Assembly: GCA_003491925.1 (NCBI GenBank)
Contig: DNAU01000034.1
Location: 1-10,599 of the forward strand
Origin: Chloroflexota bacterium
Lineage (GTDB): Bacteria; Chloroflexota; Dormibacteria; Aeolococcales; Aeolococcaceae
Length of the DNA stretch: 10,599 nucleotides
Direction: 5' to 3'
The translations under genes and the position numbers were made by a program. The first letter of the stretch is position 1; every line of letters begins with the position of its first letter. Shown piece by piece: positions 1 through 5,248 of the stretch. The notes under the pieces are model-generated. The model saw nothing but the letters and a program-made list of their open reading frames with translations, was not told where the DNA came from and searched no databases.

Positions 1-749
1 GTCATCTTCGACTGGATGAAGTAGGCCAGCCCGGTGAGGATCGGGAAGATGAGCAGCGCCAGGTTGGCCGGATGGCTGACCAGACGGGACCAGTCGGTCG
101 CGCAGGCGATGGCCTGGCCATGGCTGTTGGTGAGGGGGCAGCCCGTGATCACGCTGCTGGTGGCGCTGCCGATGGCCTGCCCGATCGTCTGGGCCACGTT
201 GTGGATCCAGAGGAAGCCGAAGTTGAAGCTCTTGGGGAGCGCGTCGAAGGTGACCCTCGATGTCCCCGTGCTGTCCATGCCGATCACGTCCCGGATGCCC
301 CAGTAGAGGCCGTAGAGGACCGGGAGCTGCACCAGCAGCGGCACGCAGCCGGACATCGAGCTGAACGGGCTGATCCCGTGCTCGGCGTATACCTTCTGGG
401 ACTCCTCGGAGATCTTCCTGGTCTGACCCTTGTATCGCTTGCGGATGTCGTTGAGCTGGGGCGCCACCTGCCGCTGCTCGCGCTGGATCCGCCGCTGGGT
501 GCGCAGGTTCCAGCCCATGATCGGGAAGAGGAGGGCACGGATCACGAGGGTGGTCACCACCACCGCGAGGCCGAAGGGCCCAATCGCCGCGAGAGGCCCG
601 AAGCTGGCGAACGCCTTGCTCAGCGTCTCGATGAGCCACCCGATCGGGTAGCGGAGGACGCTGATCAGGAAGGCGATGTAGTCGATCGGGTTCAGGTCCA
701 CCGCACCGACCGCGTGCGGCGCGCTGGCCAGCAGGTGCGCCGCGATCAC
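1..749 (-). CDS. yidC: YidC/Oxa1 membrane protein insertase, C-terminus cut by the window edge
   Basis: Membrane insertase that helps proteins enter and fold in the cytoplasmic membrane, alone or with SecYEG. 249 codons are visible. The sequence shows a first hydrophobic segment at about residues 22-40, then a segment at 60-76 holding the conserved groove arginine (LVIRALLFP, Arg71). A basic cytoplasmic helical hairpin follows (about 83-128), then the family motif GCVPLLVQLPVLYGLY (134-149) and a later hydrophobic segment (229-245). There is no large N-terminal periplasmic domain, so it is the short Oxa1-like type. The GTG start at 749 is chosen because GGAG lies 6 nt upstream and the GTGA overlaps the yidD stop. 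An extra loop of about 35 residues with two cysteines (204 and 216) sits between FLW and the last visible membrane segment. The missing end is probably the final one or two membrane segments and a basic tail. Family assignment is firm. Confidence 0.95.
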   Translation of the reverse strand, partial: MIAAHLLASAPHAVGAVDLNPIDYIAFLISVLRYPIGWLIETLSKAFASFGPLAAIGPFGLAVVVTTLVIRALLFPIMGWNLRTQRRIQREQRQVAPQLNDIRKRYKGQTRKISEESQKVYAEHGISPFSSMSGCVPLLVQLPVLYGLYWGIRDVIGMDSTGTSRVTFDALPKSFNFGFLWIHNVAQTIGQAIGSATSSVITGCPLTNSHGQAIACATDWSRLVSHPANLALLIFPILTGLAYFIQSKM

Positions 750-1033
750 ACTGAGCTCCGGTGGGCGAGGCGAGCCTCACGGCGCCGCCGACGGGCCTCG
801 CGCCAGGTCACGTACCTCTCCGGGACCGGATCCGGCCCGCCGGGGTAGTACGGGTGGCAGCGGGCGATCCGCCGGATCCCAAGCCACCAGCCCCGGCGCG
901 CACCGAAGCGCTGGATGGCCTCCACCGTGTACCGCGAGCAGGTGGGCTGGTAGCGGCAGCTGCTCATCATCCCGAAGATGGGGCCGAGAGTGACCTGGTA
1001 GACCCGGATGAACCAGATGCTGACGCGGGTCAC
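746..1033 (-). CDS. yidD: YidD membrane protein insertion efficiency factor (UPF0161)
   Basis: Small protein of 95 residues associated with the inner face of the membrane, thought to assist YidC-dependent insertion. The diagnostic family pattern is present: CRYQPTCSRY (residues 26-35), with the conserved cysteines, and RRIARCHPYYPGG (54-66). The N-terminus (VSIWFIRVYQVTLGPIFG) is the usual amphipathic helix. The C-terminal tail is very arginine-rich. The start is GTG at 1033, whose GTGA overlaps the rnpA stop by 4 nt; its own stop overlaps the yidC start in the same way. It is therefore probably translated by coupling within the rpmH-rnpA-yidD-yidC operon, the standard order beside bacterial origins. 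Confidence 0.96.
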   Translation of the reverse strand: MTRVSIWFIRVYQVTLGPIFGMMSSCRYQPTCSRYTVEAIQRFGARRGWWLGIRRIARCHPYYPGGPDPVPERYVTWREARRRRREARLAHRSSV

Positions 1034-1461
1034 GGCTGCCCGGCCTTCGCGCCGGCCGGCCGGCCGGGTCGCGCCTCCTTCCGGCGGTTGCCGTGGCGAC
1101 TGCTCGGCGCCGGCGGGACCGGGCCGGAGGCCGCCCGGGCGAGCCCGACGGCGGCCACCGCCGCGGTCTCGACCTGCCCGCGCAGCAGCGCGAACGGGAC
1201 GGTCAGGGCGCTGGCGTCGGTGCTCACGACCAGGTCGAAGCCATGGTGGGCGTCGAGCCCCCGAGCCGCCTCACGCAGCCGGCGGCGGGCCCGGTTGCGC
1301 TCGACGGCACCGGGAAGCCCGGGGACGGAGAGGCCGACGCGGGCCTCCTCCCGACCGTTGGGCGCGGCCTGGACACGCACCTGGCCGGCTCGTCCGGCGC
1401 ACCGCCAGGAGCGCACCGAGGCGAAGCGCCCACGCCCAGCAAGGCTGCTGCCGCCCGTCAG
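1030..1461 (-). CDS. rnpA: Ribonuclease P protein component
   Basis: Protein subunit of RNase P, which binds the catalytic RNA and the 5' leader of precursor tRNA. Its core is recognisable: GRGRFASV near the N-terminus, [24 protein letters not shown] (about residues 40-64) with the RNR signature, then [12 protein letters not shown] and a helical C-terminus. A Pro/Arg-rich tail of about 30 residues extends beyond the usual end. The start is uncertain. No ATG, GTG or TTG occurs in frame between a GTG at 1683 and a GTG (codon 16 here) that would cut off the conserved GRF region. The CTG at 1461 makes a CTGA overlap with the rpmH stop, matching the 4-nt overlaps downstream, and gives 143 residues. 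The alternative is a long form starting at 1683 or 1710 that would contain all of rpmH in another frame, as reported for Thermus. Family assignment is sound; the start is not. Confidence 0.85.
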   Translation of the reverse strand: MTGGSSLAGRGRFASVRSWRCAGRAGQVRVQAAPNGREEARVGLSVPGLPGAVERNRARRRLREAARGLDAHHGFDLVVSTDASALTVPFALLRGQVETAAVAAVGLARAASGPVPPAPSSRHGNRRKEARPGRPAGAKAGQP

Positions 1462-1604
1462 CGCGGGCCGGTCGGCGTGAGGCGCTTCCGTCCCTTGAGG
1501 CGGCGCGCCTTGAGCACGTTCCGACCGCCCGGCGTCGACATCCGGGCACGGAACCCGTGAGTCTTGCGGCGGTACGCCTTCTTGGGTTGATACGTTCGCT
1601 TTAT
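1458..1604 (-). CDS. rpmH: 50S ribosomal protein L34, with an apparent ATA start codon
   Basis: Small basic protein of the large ribosomal subunit, 48 residues. After the initiator it reads [20 protein letters not shown] and continues [20 protein letters not shown], the full L34 pattern (KRTYQP, HGFR.RM.T..G, L..RR.KGR..L). The codon at the place where L34 normally has ATG is ATA (1604-1602). AGGAG (1616-1612) precedes it with an ideal 7-nt spacer, so this is very likely the true initiation site. The only in-frame alternative nearby, a TTG ten codons upstream, lacks a ribosome binding site and would add residues that L34 does not normally have. ATA may be a rare natural start or a sequencing or assembly error for ATG. 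The gene is first in the leftward operon, and its TGA overlaps the CTG proposed for rnpA. Confidence 0.92.
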   Translation of the reverse strand: MKRTYQPKKAYRRKTHGFRARMSTPGGRNVLKARRLKGRKRLTPTGPR

Positions 1605-1611
1605 CGGAGCT

Positions 1612-1616
1612 CTCCT
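1612..1616 (-). promoter_or_regulatory. Ribosome binding site for rpmH
   Basis: The minus strand reads AGGAG, with 7 nt to the ATA at 1604. This near-perfect Shine-Dalgarno and spacing is the main sequence reason to accept ATA as the L34 start rather than the upstream TTG. Confidence 0.75.
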
Positions 1617-1672
1617 GCCGTGAGACGTTCGCAAATCGCGCCCGGGGACGCCACGGAGCGCCGCGCCCGGAC

Positions 1673-1686
1673 GGCGTGGTCACGCC
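1673..1686. repeat. Short inverted repeat at the putative rpmH transcription start
   Basis: GGCGTG-GT-CACGCC: two 6-bp arms separated by 2 bp, directly adjoining the TATACT element. The position would suit an operator or a hairpin at the mRNA 5' end. Such palindromes are common by chance in GC-rich DNA. Confidence 0.35.
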
Positions 1687-1692
1687 AGTATA
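1687..1692 (-). promoter_or_regulatory. Possible -10 element for the rpmH operon
   Basis: The minus strand reads TATACT inside an AT-rich island (GAACGAATATACT) within otherwise very GC-rich DNA, about 83 nt upstream of the rpmH start. I see no good -35 hexamer 16-18 nt upstream, so this is tentative. An inverted repeat (1673-1686) lies immediately downstream, over the expected transcription start. Confidence 0.4.
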
Positions 1693-1839
1693 TTCGTTCC
1701 ACCCACCCATCCCGGTCGCCCATCCGGGCGGCGACGCCGGCCGGCGGGCGCTCCGGCTCCCCGGCGGCCGCCTCGCTGACGCCTCGCGGCCTGCCGGCTG
1801 GGCCAGAGGGTCCCGCTTCCCGACCGGCTCGCCCGCCGG

Positions 1840-1868
1840 TTGTCGAGCGCCCCCGCCATTGCTAGACT
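1840..1868 (+). promoter_or_regulatory. Putative dnaA promoter
   Basis: TTGTCG (1840-1845) and TAGACT (1863-1868) are separated by exactly 17 nt, a good match to a housekeeping-sigma promoter. Transcription would start near 1875 and give a leader of about 165 nt carrying both strong DnaA boxes. That layout suits repression of dnaA by its own product. A lone TTGACA at 1916-1921 has no good -10 partner. Confidence 0.5.
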
Positions 1869-1947
1869 GACGGATGCTCCGGCGGGACTAGTTCCCGCAG
1901 TCGCCCCAGCTAACGTTGACAGGCCCGTCCGGAAGTGGCGTCGAAGT

Positions 1948-1956
1948 TTATCCACT
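1948..1956 (+). promoter_or_regulatory. DnaA box (TTATCCACT)
   Basis: Matches the consensus TTATCCACA at 8 of 9 positions. It pairs with the opposite-facing box at 1970-1978, 13 bp away, just upstream of dnaA. Likely DnaA binding, for autoregulation and possibly as part of oriC. Confidence 0.75.
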
Positions 1957-1969
1957 CCTGTTCACATCC

Positions 1970-1978
1970 TGTGGACAA
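1970..1978 (-). promoter_or_regulatory. DnaA box (TTGTCCACA on the minus strand)
   Basis: Matches the consensus at 8 of 9 positions, with G for A at position 3, a variant common in high-GC bacteria. It faces the box at 1948-1956. A TTCACA motif lies between the two. Confidence 0.75.
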
Positions 1979-2041
1979 GTGGCGACGGGAAGGCGGAGGT
2001 CGGTTTGTGGCTTCGGCGCATGGGCGACGCGAGGTGTGGTT

Positions 2042-3445
2042 TTGACGGTCGGGGCCGATGACGGCATCGTCCCGACGGACACCGACCGCGCCTCGGCCCA
2101 GCAGGTCTGGAGCTCCGCGCAGGAGGAGCTCCGCTTCCAGCTGGCGCGGCCCAGCTACGAGACGTGGCTGGCCACCGCCACCCTCGTCGACAGCGACGGC
2201 CAGCGGTTCCTGATCGGGGTCCCGACCCGGCTGGCCCGCGACTGGGTCTCCGAGCGCTTCGTCTCGGTAATCCAGGAGGTCCTGTCCGGCCTTCTCGGTC
2301 ATGAGTGCCAGGTGGAGATCACCGTCGACCCCATGGCCAGCCCCCCGCGCGACGAGCCGGCGCCACTCAGCGACTCCGACCTGGCCCCGGAGACCGACCT
2401 CGCCCCTGCCGGTGAGTCCCGGCTCAACCCGAACTTCACCTTCTCGAGCTTCGTCGTCGGCAATTCCTCGCGCTTCGCCCACGCCGCGTGCCGGGCGGTC
2501 GCCGACGCTCCCGGCAAGGCCTACAACCCGCTCTTCCTGTACGGCGGTGTCGGCCTGGGGAAGACCCATCTCATGCACGCCATCGGCCACGCGGTCCGCG
2601 AGGGCCACCGCCGGTCCCCGAAGGTCGCCTACATCACCTCCGAGAAATTCACGAACGAGATGATCTCTGCGATCCAGGAGAACAAGACCAACGACTTCCG
2701 ACATCGGTATCGGACCGTCGACGTCCTCCTCATCGACGACATCCAGTTCCTGGCCGGCAAGGACCGGACCCAGGAGGAGTTCTTCCATACCTTCAACGCC
2801 CTCCACGAGATCCAGAAGCAGATCGTGGTCAGTAGCGACCGCCCTCCCAAAGACATCCCCACCCTCGAGGACCGGTTGCGCAGCCGCTTCGAGGGTGGGC
2901 TGATGGCGGACATCCAGCCACCCGACGTGGAGACCCGGATGGCCATCCTCAAGACCAAGCTCGGTCCCCACAGCCGCCTCGTCCCGGACGAGGTCTGCAG
3001 CTTCATCGCCCACCGCATCCAGAGGAACATCCGGGAGCTGGAGGGGGCTCTCATCCGCGTCCTCGCCCACGCCTCGATCAATGGCCACGCCATCACCCTC
3101 GAGATGGCCCAGCGCATCCTCAGCGACATCATCCCGGTGGCCGACGTCCAGCCGATCAGCATCCCCTTCATCCAGGAAACCGTCGCCGAGTACTACGGCA
3201 TCGGCGTCGAGGAGATGAAGGGCAAGCGCCGGGACAAACACATCGTCTTCCCCCGCCAGGTCTCCATGTACCTCATCCGGGAGGAGACCGACTCCTCCCT
3301 GCCGGTGATCGGCGACGCCTTCAGCGGCCGGGATCACACCACCGCCCTCCACGCCATCGACAAGATCACCGAGCTGCTCCGCGAGGACACCCGCCTCCAG
3401 AGCGACATCCGCCTGCTCCGTCAGCGCCTCCATGCCCATGGCTGA
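2042..3445 (+). CDS. dnaA: Chromosomal replication initiator protein DnaA
   Basis: AAA+ ATPase that binds DnaA boxes, melts the origin and recruits the replicative helicase. With the TTG start at 2042 it has 467 residues, a normal length. Domain I (about 10-95) carries the [11 protein letters not shown] motif. A short acidic, proline-rich linker forms domain II. Domain III has Walker [10 protein letters not shown] (168-176), Walker B LLIDDIQF (DD at 232-233), sensor I around VVSSDRPP, and the sensor II arginine in [10 protein letters not shown]. Domain IV ends with the DNA-binding signature GRDHTT (429-434). TTG 2042 is preferred because GAGGTG (2031-2036) lies 5 nt upstream; GTG 2036 is the alternative. 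The frame stays open back to 1916, but that part contains the DnaA boxes and does not look like DnaA. Probably autoregulated through the boxes at 1948-1978. Confidence 0.97.
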   Translation: MTVGADDGIVPTDTDRASAQQVWSSAQEELRFQLARPSYETWLATATLVDSDGQRFLIGVPTRLARDWVSERFVSVIQEVLSGLLGHECQVEITVDPMASPPRDEPAPLSDSDLAPETDLAPAGESRLNPNFTFSSFVVGNSSRFAHAACRAVADAPGKAYNPLFLYGGVGLGKTHLMHAIGHAVREGHRRSPKVAYITSEKFTNEMISAIQENKTNDFRHRYRTVDVLLIDDIQFLAGKDRTQEEFFHTFNALHEIQKQIVVSSDRPPKDIPTLEDRLRSRFEGGLMADIQPPDVETRMAILKTKLGPHSRLVPDEVCSFIAHRIQRNIRELEGALIRVLAHASINGHAITLEMAQRILSDIIPVADVQPISIPFIQETVAEYYGIGVEEMKGKRRDKHIVFPRQVSMYLIREETDSSLPVIGDAFSGRDHTTALHAIDKITELLREDTRLQSDIRLLRQRLHAHG

Positions 3446-3533
3446 CACCCTCTCCCCGGCATCCATCTCCAGCCGCCGGCGAGGAGCTCAGAGCAGCCTC
3501 CAGAGGAAGGCCTCCCGGACCGGTGCCAACCCC

Positions 3534-3542
3534 TGTGGAGAT
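3534..3542 (-). promoter_or_regulatory. Weak DnaA box (ATCTCCACA)
   Basis: 7 of 9 match, keeping the TCCACA core. It faces the same way as the box 22 bp to its right. Confidence 0.4.
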
Positions 3543-3555
3543 CACCGCCCAGGAC

Positions 3556-3564
3556 TGTGGCAAA
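3556..3564 (-). promoter_or_regulatory. Weak DnaA box (TTTGCCACA)
   Basis: 7 of 9 match, with CCACA conserved. It is in helical phase (22 bp) with the box at 3534-3542. Confidence 0.4.
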
Positions 3565-3634
3565 CCCGCGGTCCCGCCCCCACCTGGGCGAAACCCCCGA
3601 GCCCAAGGCAGGCGCTTCCCCAGCCCTCCGCCGG

Positions 3635-3643
3635 TTTTCCCCA
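3635..3643 (+). promoter_or_regulatory. Weak DnaA box (TTTTCCCCA)
   Basis: 7 of 9 match. It shares the TCCCC core with the box 33 bp downstream and lies next to the AT-richer stretch. Confidence 0.4.
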
Positions 3644-3667
3644 ACCCTCTGTATTCGAAAACCAGGG

Positions 3668-3676
3668 TTATCCCCT
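3668..3676 (+). promoter_or_regulatory. Weak DnaA box (TTATCCCCT)
   Basis: 7 of 9 match, with TTATCC intact. It adjoins the AT-rich part of the spacer and overlaps a possible dnaN -35 region. Confidence 0.45.
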
Positions 3677-3695
3677 GCTTGCCCACCCCTATTAA
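3668..3695 (+). promoter_or_regulatory. Possible dnaN promoter
   Basis: TTATCC (3668-3673) and TATTAA (3690-3695), spacer 16 nt, could form a promoter with a leader of about 40 nt before dnaN. The -35 match is poor and the AT-rich bases may serve origin unwinding instead. Confidence 0.28.
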
Positions 3696-3725
3696 TCACC
3701 TCTTATCTCTACACTGTCACCACCC

Positions 3726-3731
3726 AAGGAG
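3726..3731 (+). promoter_or_regulatory. Ribosome binding site AAGGAG before dnaN
   Basis: AAGGAG lies 9 nt before GTG 3741 and 48 nt before ATG 3780. It supports the longer start even though family alignment favours the shorter protein. Confidence 0.7.
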
Positions 3732-3740
3732 TCCCCTCCG

Positions 3741-4898
3741 GTGAACAACTGGCCCACTGGTATCGGCACACGCTCCGCCATGAGGTGCACGGTCTCCCCC
3801 TCGGCGCTCAGCGCCTCGTTGAGCCTGGTGTCGAGAGCCGTCTCGCCCCGCTCCACCCTGCCCGTGCTCAGCAACGTCCTCCTCGAAACCGAGGTCGAGG
3901 GGCTCCGGGTGACCGCCACCAACCTCGACCTCACCATCAGCGCGCTGGTCGCCGCCACGGTGCACGAGGAGGGGAGGGTGACGGTGCCGGCCCGGCTCCT
4001 CGCCGAGTACGTGGCCTCGCTGGACGAGATTACCTGCACCATGGAGGTGGAGGAGCGGACCCAGATGCTCCGGATCAGCTCGGGCGTGCAGCGGACGAAT
4101 CTGCATGGGATCGACGCCGTCGAGTTCCCCCCTCTTCCCGCTCGGGAGACGGCTCCGGCATTCGAGGTGGATGCGGCCGCTCTGCAGCAGGCGATCACCC
4201 AGACCGCCGTGGCGGCGTCCGGGGATGAGCAGACCCCCGTCCTCACCGGGGTCCTGCTCCACGTCGAGGGGTCGCGCCTCACCTTGGTCGCCACCGATCG
4301 TCACCGGCTCGCGGTCAAGACGCTGGACGCCCAGGTGACCATCGAGGGCGCCGTGAACGGGACGGTGATCGTGCCTGCCCGCCACCTCGCCGAGCTCGCC
4401 CGCGCCATCAATCCGTCCCGGCCCACGGTGGGAGTCGCCTTCAGCGACGCCCGCAACCAGGTGTTCTTCACGCTTCGTGACATGGAGATCTCGTCGCGAC
4501 TGATCGAGGGGAACTATCCCAACTACGCGCAGGTGATCCCGGCCCACTCCACCACCACGGTGGTACTGCCCACCGCGCTGCTCCTCAAGAGCGCCAAGAC
4601 CGCGGCAGTTCTTGCCAGAGATGCCTCAAACCCGGTGAGGCTACGAGCCGGGAAGGGCGAGCTGGAGCTGATCGCGCAGGCTGCCGAGATTGGGGATCAC
4701 GACGCGCCGCTGCCGGCCAGGGTGGAGGGGGAGGAGGTCCAGGTCGCCTTCAACGCCCGCTACCTGCTCGACGCCCTCCAGGCGATCGACGGCGACGACG
4801 TCGAGCTGGCCCTCAATGGACCACTCCAGCCGGCGGTGGTGCGGGCCCAGGGCCACGAGGACTATCTCTGCGTCATCATGCCGGTGCGGGTGCCGTAG
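3741..4898 (+). CDS. dnaN: DNA polymerase III beta subunit (sliding clamp)
   Basis: Ring-shaped processivity clamp that tethers the replicative polymerase and other DNA enzymes to DNA. 385 residues from the GTG at 3741. Recognisable parts are the N-terminal SRAVSPRSTLPVLSNVLLE, the central ATDRHRLAVK, the FNARYLLDAL segment of the third domain, and the C-terminal end YLCVIMPVRVP, matching the family's VIMP(M/V)R ending. GTG 3741 is chosen because AAGGAG (3726-3731) lies 9 nt upstream. Homology instead favours the ATG at 3780 (MRCTVSPSALSASL), where clamps normally begin and which gives 372 residues, but that ATG has no visible ribosome binding site. It lies downstream of dnaA across the putative oriC. 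The TAG stop is part of a hairpin shared with the convergent dciA end. Confidence 0.97.
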   Translation: MNNWPTGIGTRSAMRCTVSPSALSASLSLVSRAVSPRSTLPVLSNVLLETEVEGLRVTATNLDLTISALVAATVHEEGRVTVPARLLAEYVASLDEITCTMEVEERTQMLRISSGVQRTNLHGIDAVEFPPLPARETAPAFEVDAAALQQAITQTAVAASGDEQTPVLTGVLLHVEGSRLTLVATDRHRLAVKTLDAQVTIEGAVNGTVIVPARHLAELARAINPSRPTVGVAFSDARNQVFFTLRDMEISSRLIEGNYPNYAQVIPAHSTTTVVLPTALLLKSAKTAAVLARDASNPVRLRAGKGELELIAQAAEIGDHDAPLPARVEGEEVQVAFNARYLLDALQAIDGDDVELALNGPLQPAVVRAQGHEDYLCVIMPVRVP

Positions 4899-4911
4899 GG
4901 CACCGGCCCTA
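4896..4911. terminator. Hairpin between the convergent dnaN and dciA genes
   Basis: Perfect 6-bp stem TAGGGC / GCCCTA around the loop ACCG. It overlaps the dnaN stop and sits 4 nt beyond the dciA stop. There is no T-tract on either side, so it is only a weak candidate for a bidirectional terminator, but nothing else separates the two converging transcripts. Confidence 0.4.
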
Positions 4912-4915
4912 GCCC

Positions 4916-5248
4916 TCAGCTCATCGCGGTGAAGCGCAGGCGCTTGACCGCGTCCGCACCGAGGCGGCCGTTGAGAGCTCTGACGATGGTGGGCATCTCG
5001 AGCTGAAGCTGCTGGGCGAGGGCGCCGTTGCGGGTGGCCACGAGCAGGGTGCCGCGCTGGAGCGAGAGAGCCTCGCAGAGCGGCGCCAGAGCGGGCCCGA
5101 CCACCTCGGCGAACGCCTCTTTGAGCTGGACCTCGCGCACCTCACGCTGGACGCCGAGGTGGCGCAGGGCGGTGCCGAGCACGTCCGCGATGTGGAGAGG
5201 TCCGGGTTCGCGCTCCGGGCGCGGGGGCTGATCGCCGCCGCCGGTCAT
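4916..5248 (-). CDS. dciA: DUF721 protein, DciA-type helicase loader/operator
   Basis: 110 residues. It has the DUF721/DciA pattern: AFAEVVGPALAPLCEALSL, then GTLLVATRNGALAQQLQLE, then an LNGRLGADAVKRLRF ending. DciA proteins interact with the replicative helicase DnaB and help load it in bacteria that lack DnaC or DnaI; that role is family knowledge, not visible here. The usual tryptophans (W..VVG and the later ..W..qL) are Phe and Ala in this copy. The ATG at 5248 overlaps the recF stop (ATGA), so translation is coupled to recF. The recF-DUF721 pairing is typical of Actinobacteriota. It is the last gene of the leftward operon and converges on dnaN. Confidence 0.85.
   Translation of the reverse strand: MTGGGDQPPRPEREPGPLHIADVLGTALRHLGVQREVREVQLKEAFAEVVGPALAPLCEALSLQRGTLLVATRNGALAQQLQLEMPTIVRALNGRLGADAVKRLRFTAMS

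Larger units (their letters stand above)
1605..2041. other. Divergent rpmH/dnaA regulatory region, possible left part of oriC
   Basis: 437 bases with no convincing gene. Both flanking starts point outward. The left part is very GC-rich and holds a possible rpmH promoter with an inverted repeat. The right part holds a good dnaA promoter candidate (1840-1868) and two strong DnaA boxes in inverted orientation (1948-1956 and 1970-1978). Open frames through here continue from dnaA or rnpA, or are GC-driven, and their translations look like no protein family. Confidence 0.7.
3446..3740. other. dnaA-dnaN spacer, candidate replication origin (oriC)
   Basis: 295 bases with no gene. The region contains degenerate DnaA boxes, each 7 of 9 against TTATCCACA: 3534-3542 and 3556-3564 on the minus strand, and 3635-3643 and 3668-3676 on the plus strand. 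The first pair is spaced 22 bp and the second 33 bp, that is two and three helical turns. From about 3650 to 3716 the sequence is clearly AT-richer than its surroundings (TATTCGAAAA, CCTATTAATC, CTCTTATCTC), as expected of an unwinding element. The position between dnaA and dnaN is a classic oriC location. A partner cluster lies upstream of dnaA, so the origin may be bipartite. Confidence 0.65.

Noticed and set aside
72..848. Long plus-strand open frame of 258 codons over yidC/yidD
   Set aside because: Antisense shadow of yidC and yidD in GC-rich DNA; the translation is His/Asp/Arg/Gly-rich with no family resemblance, whereas the minus strand gives clear YidC and YidD motifs.
1051..1068. Run of GGCC/CCGG units at the end of rnpA as a structured element
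   Set aside because: Short simple repeat encoding the Gly-Arg-Pro-Ala tail of RnpA; explained by GC bias and low-complexity coding.
1916..1921. Consensus TTGACA as a second dnaA promoter
   Set aside because: No acceptable -10 hexamer at 16-19 nt spacing; the bases there are CGTCGAAG. The first AT-rich match lies about 24 nt away inside a DnaA box.
1680..1955. Minus-strand open frame of 91 codons in the rpmH-dnaA gap
   Set aside because: Runs across the dnaA promoter and DnaA boxes; the translation is Arg/Gly/Ala-rich with no recognisable motif or ribosome binding site.
1910..3466. Minus-strand open frame of 518 codons opposite dnaA
   Set aside because: Mirror frame of dnaA codons; the sequence is biased to Asp/Val/Gly/Leu and lacks any fold signature. 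dnaA itself is unmistakable on the plus strand.
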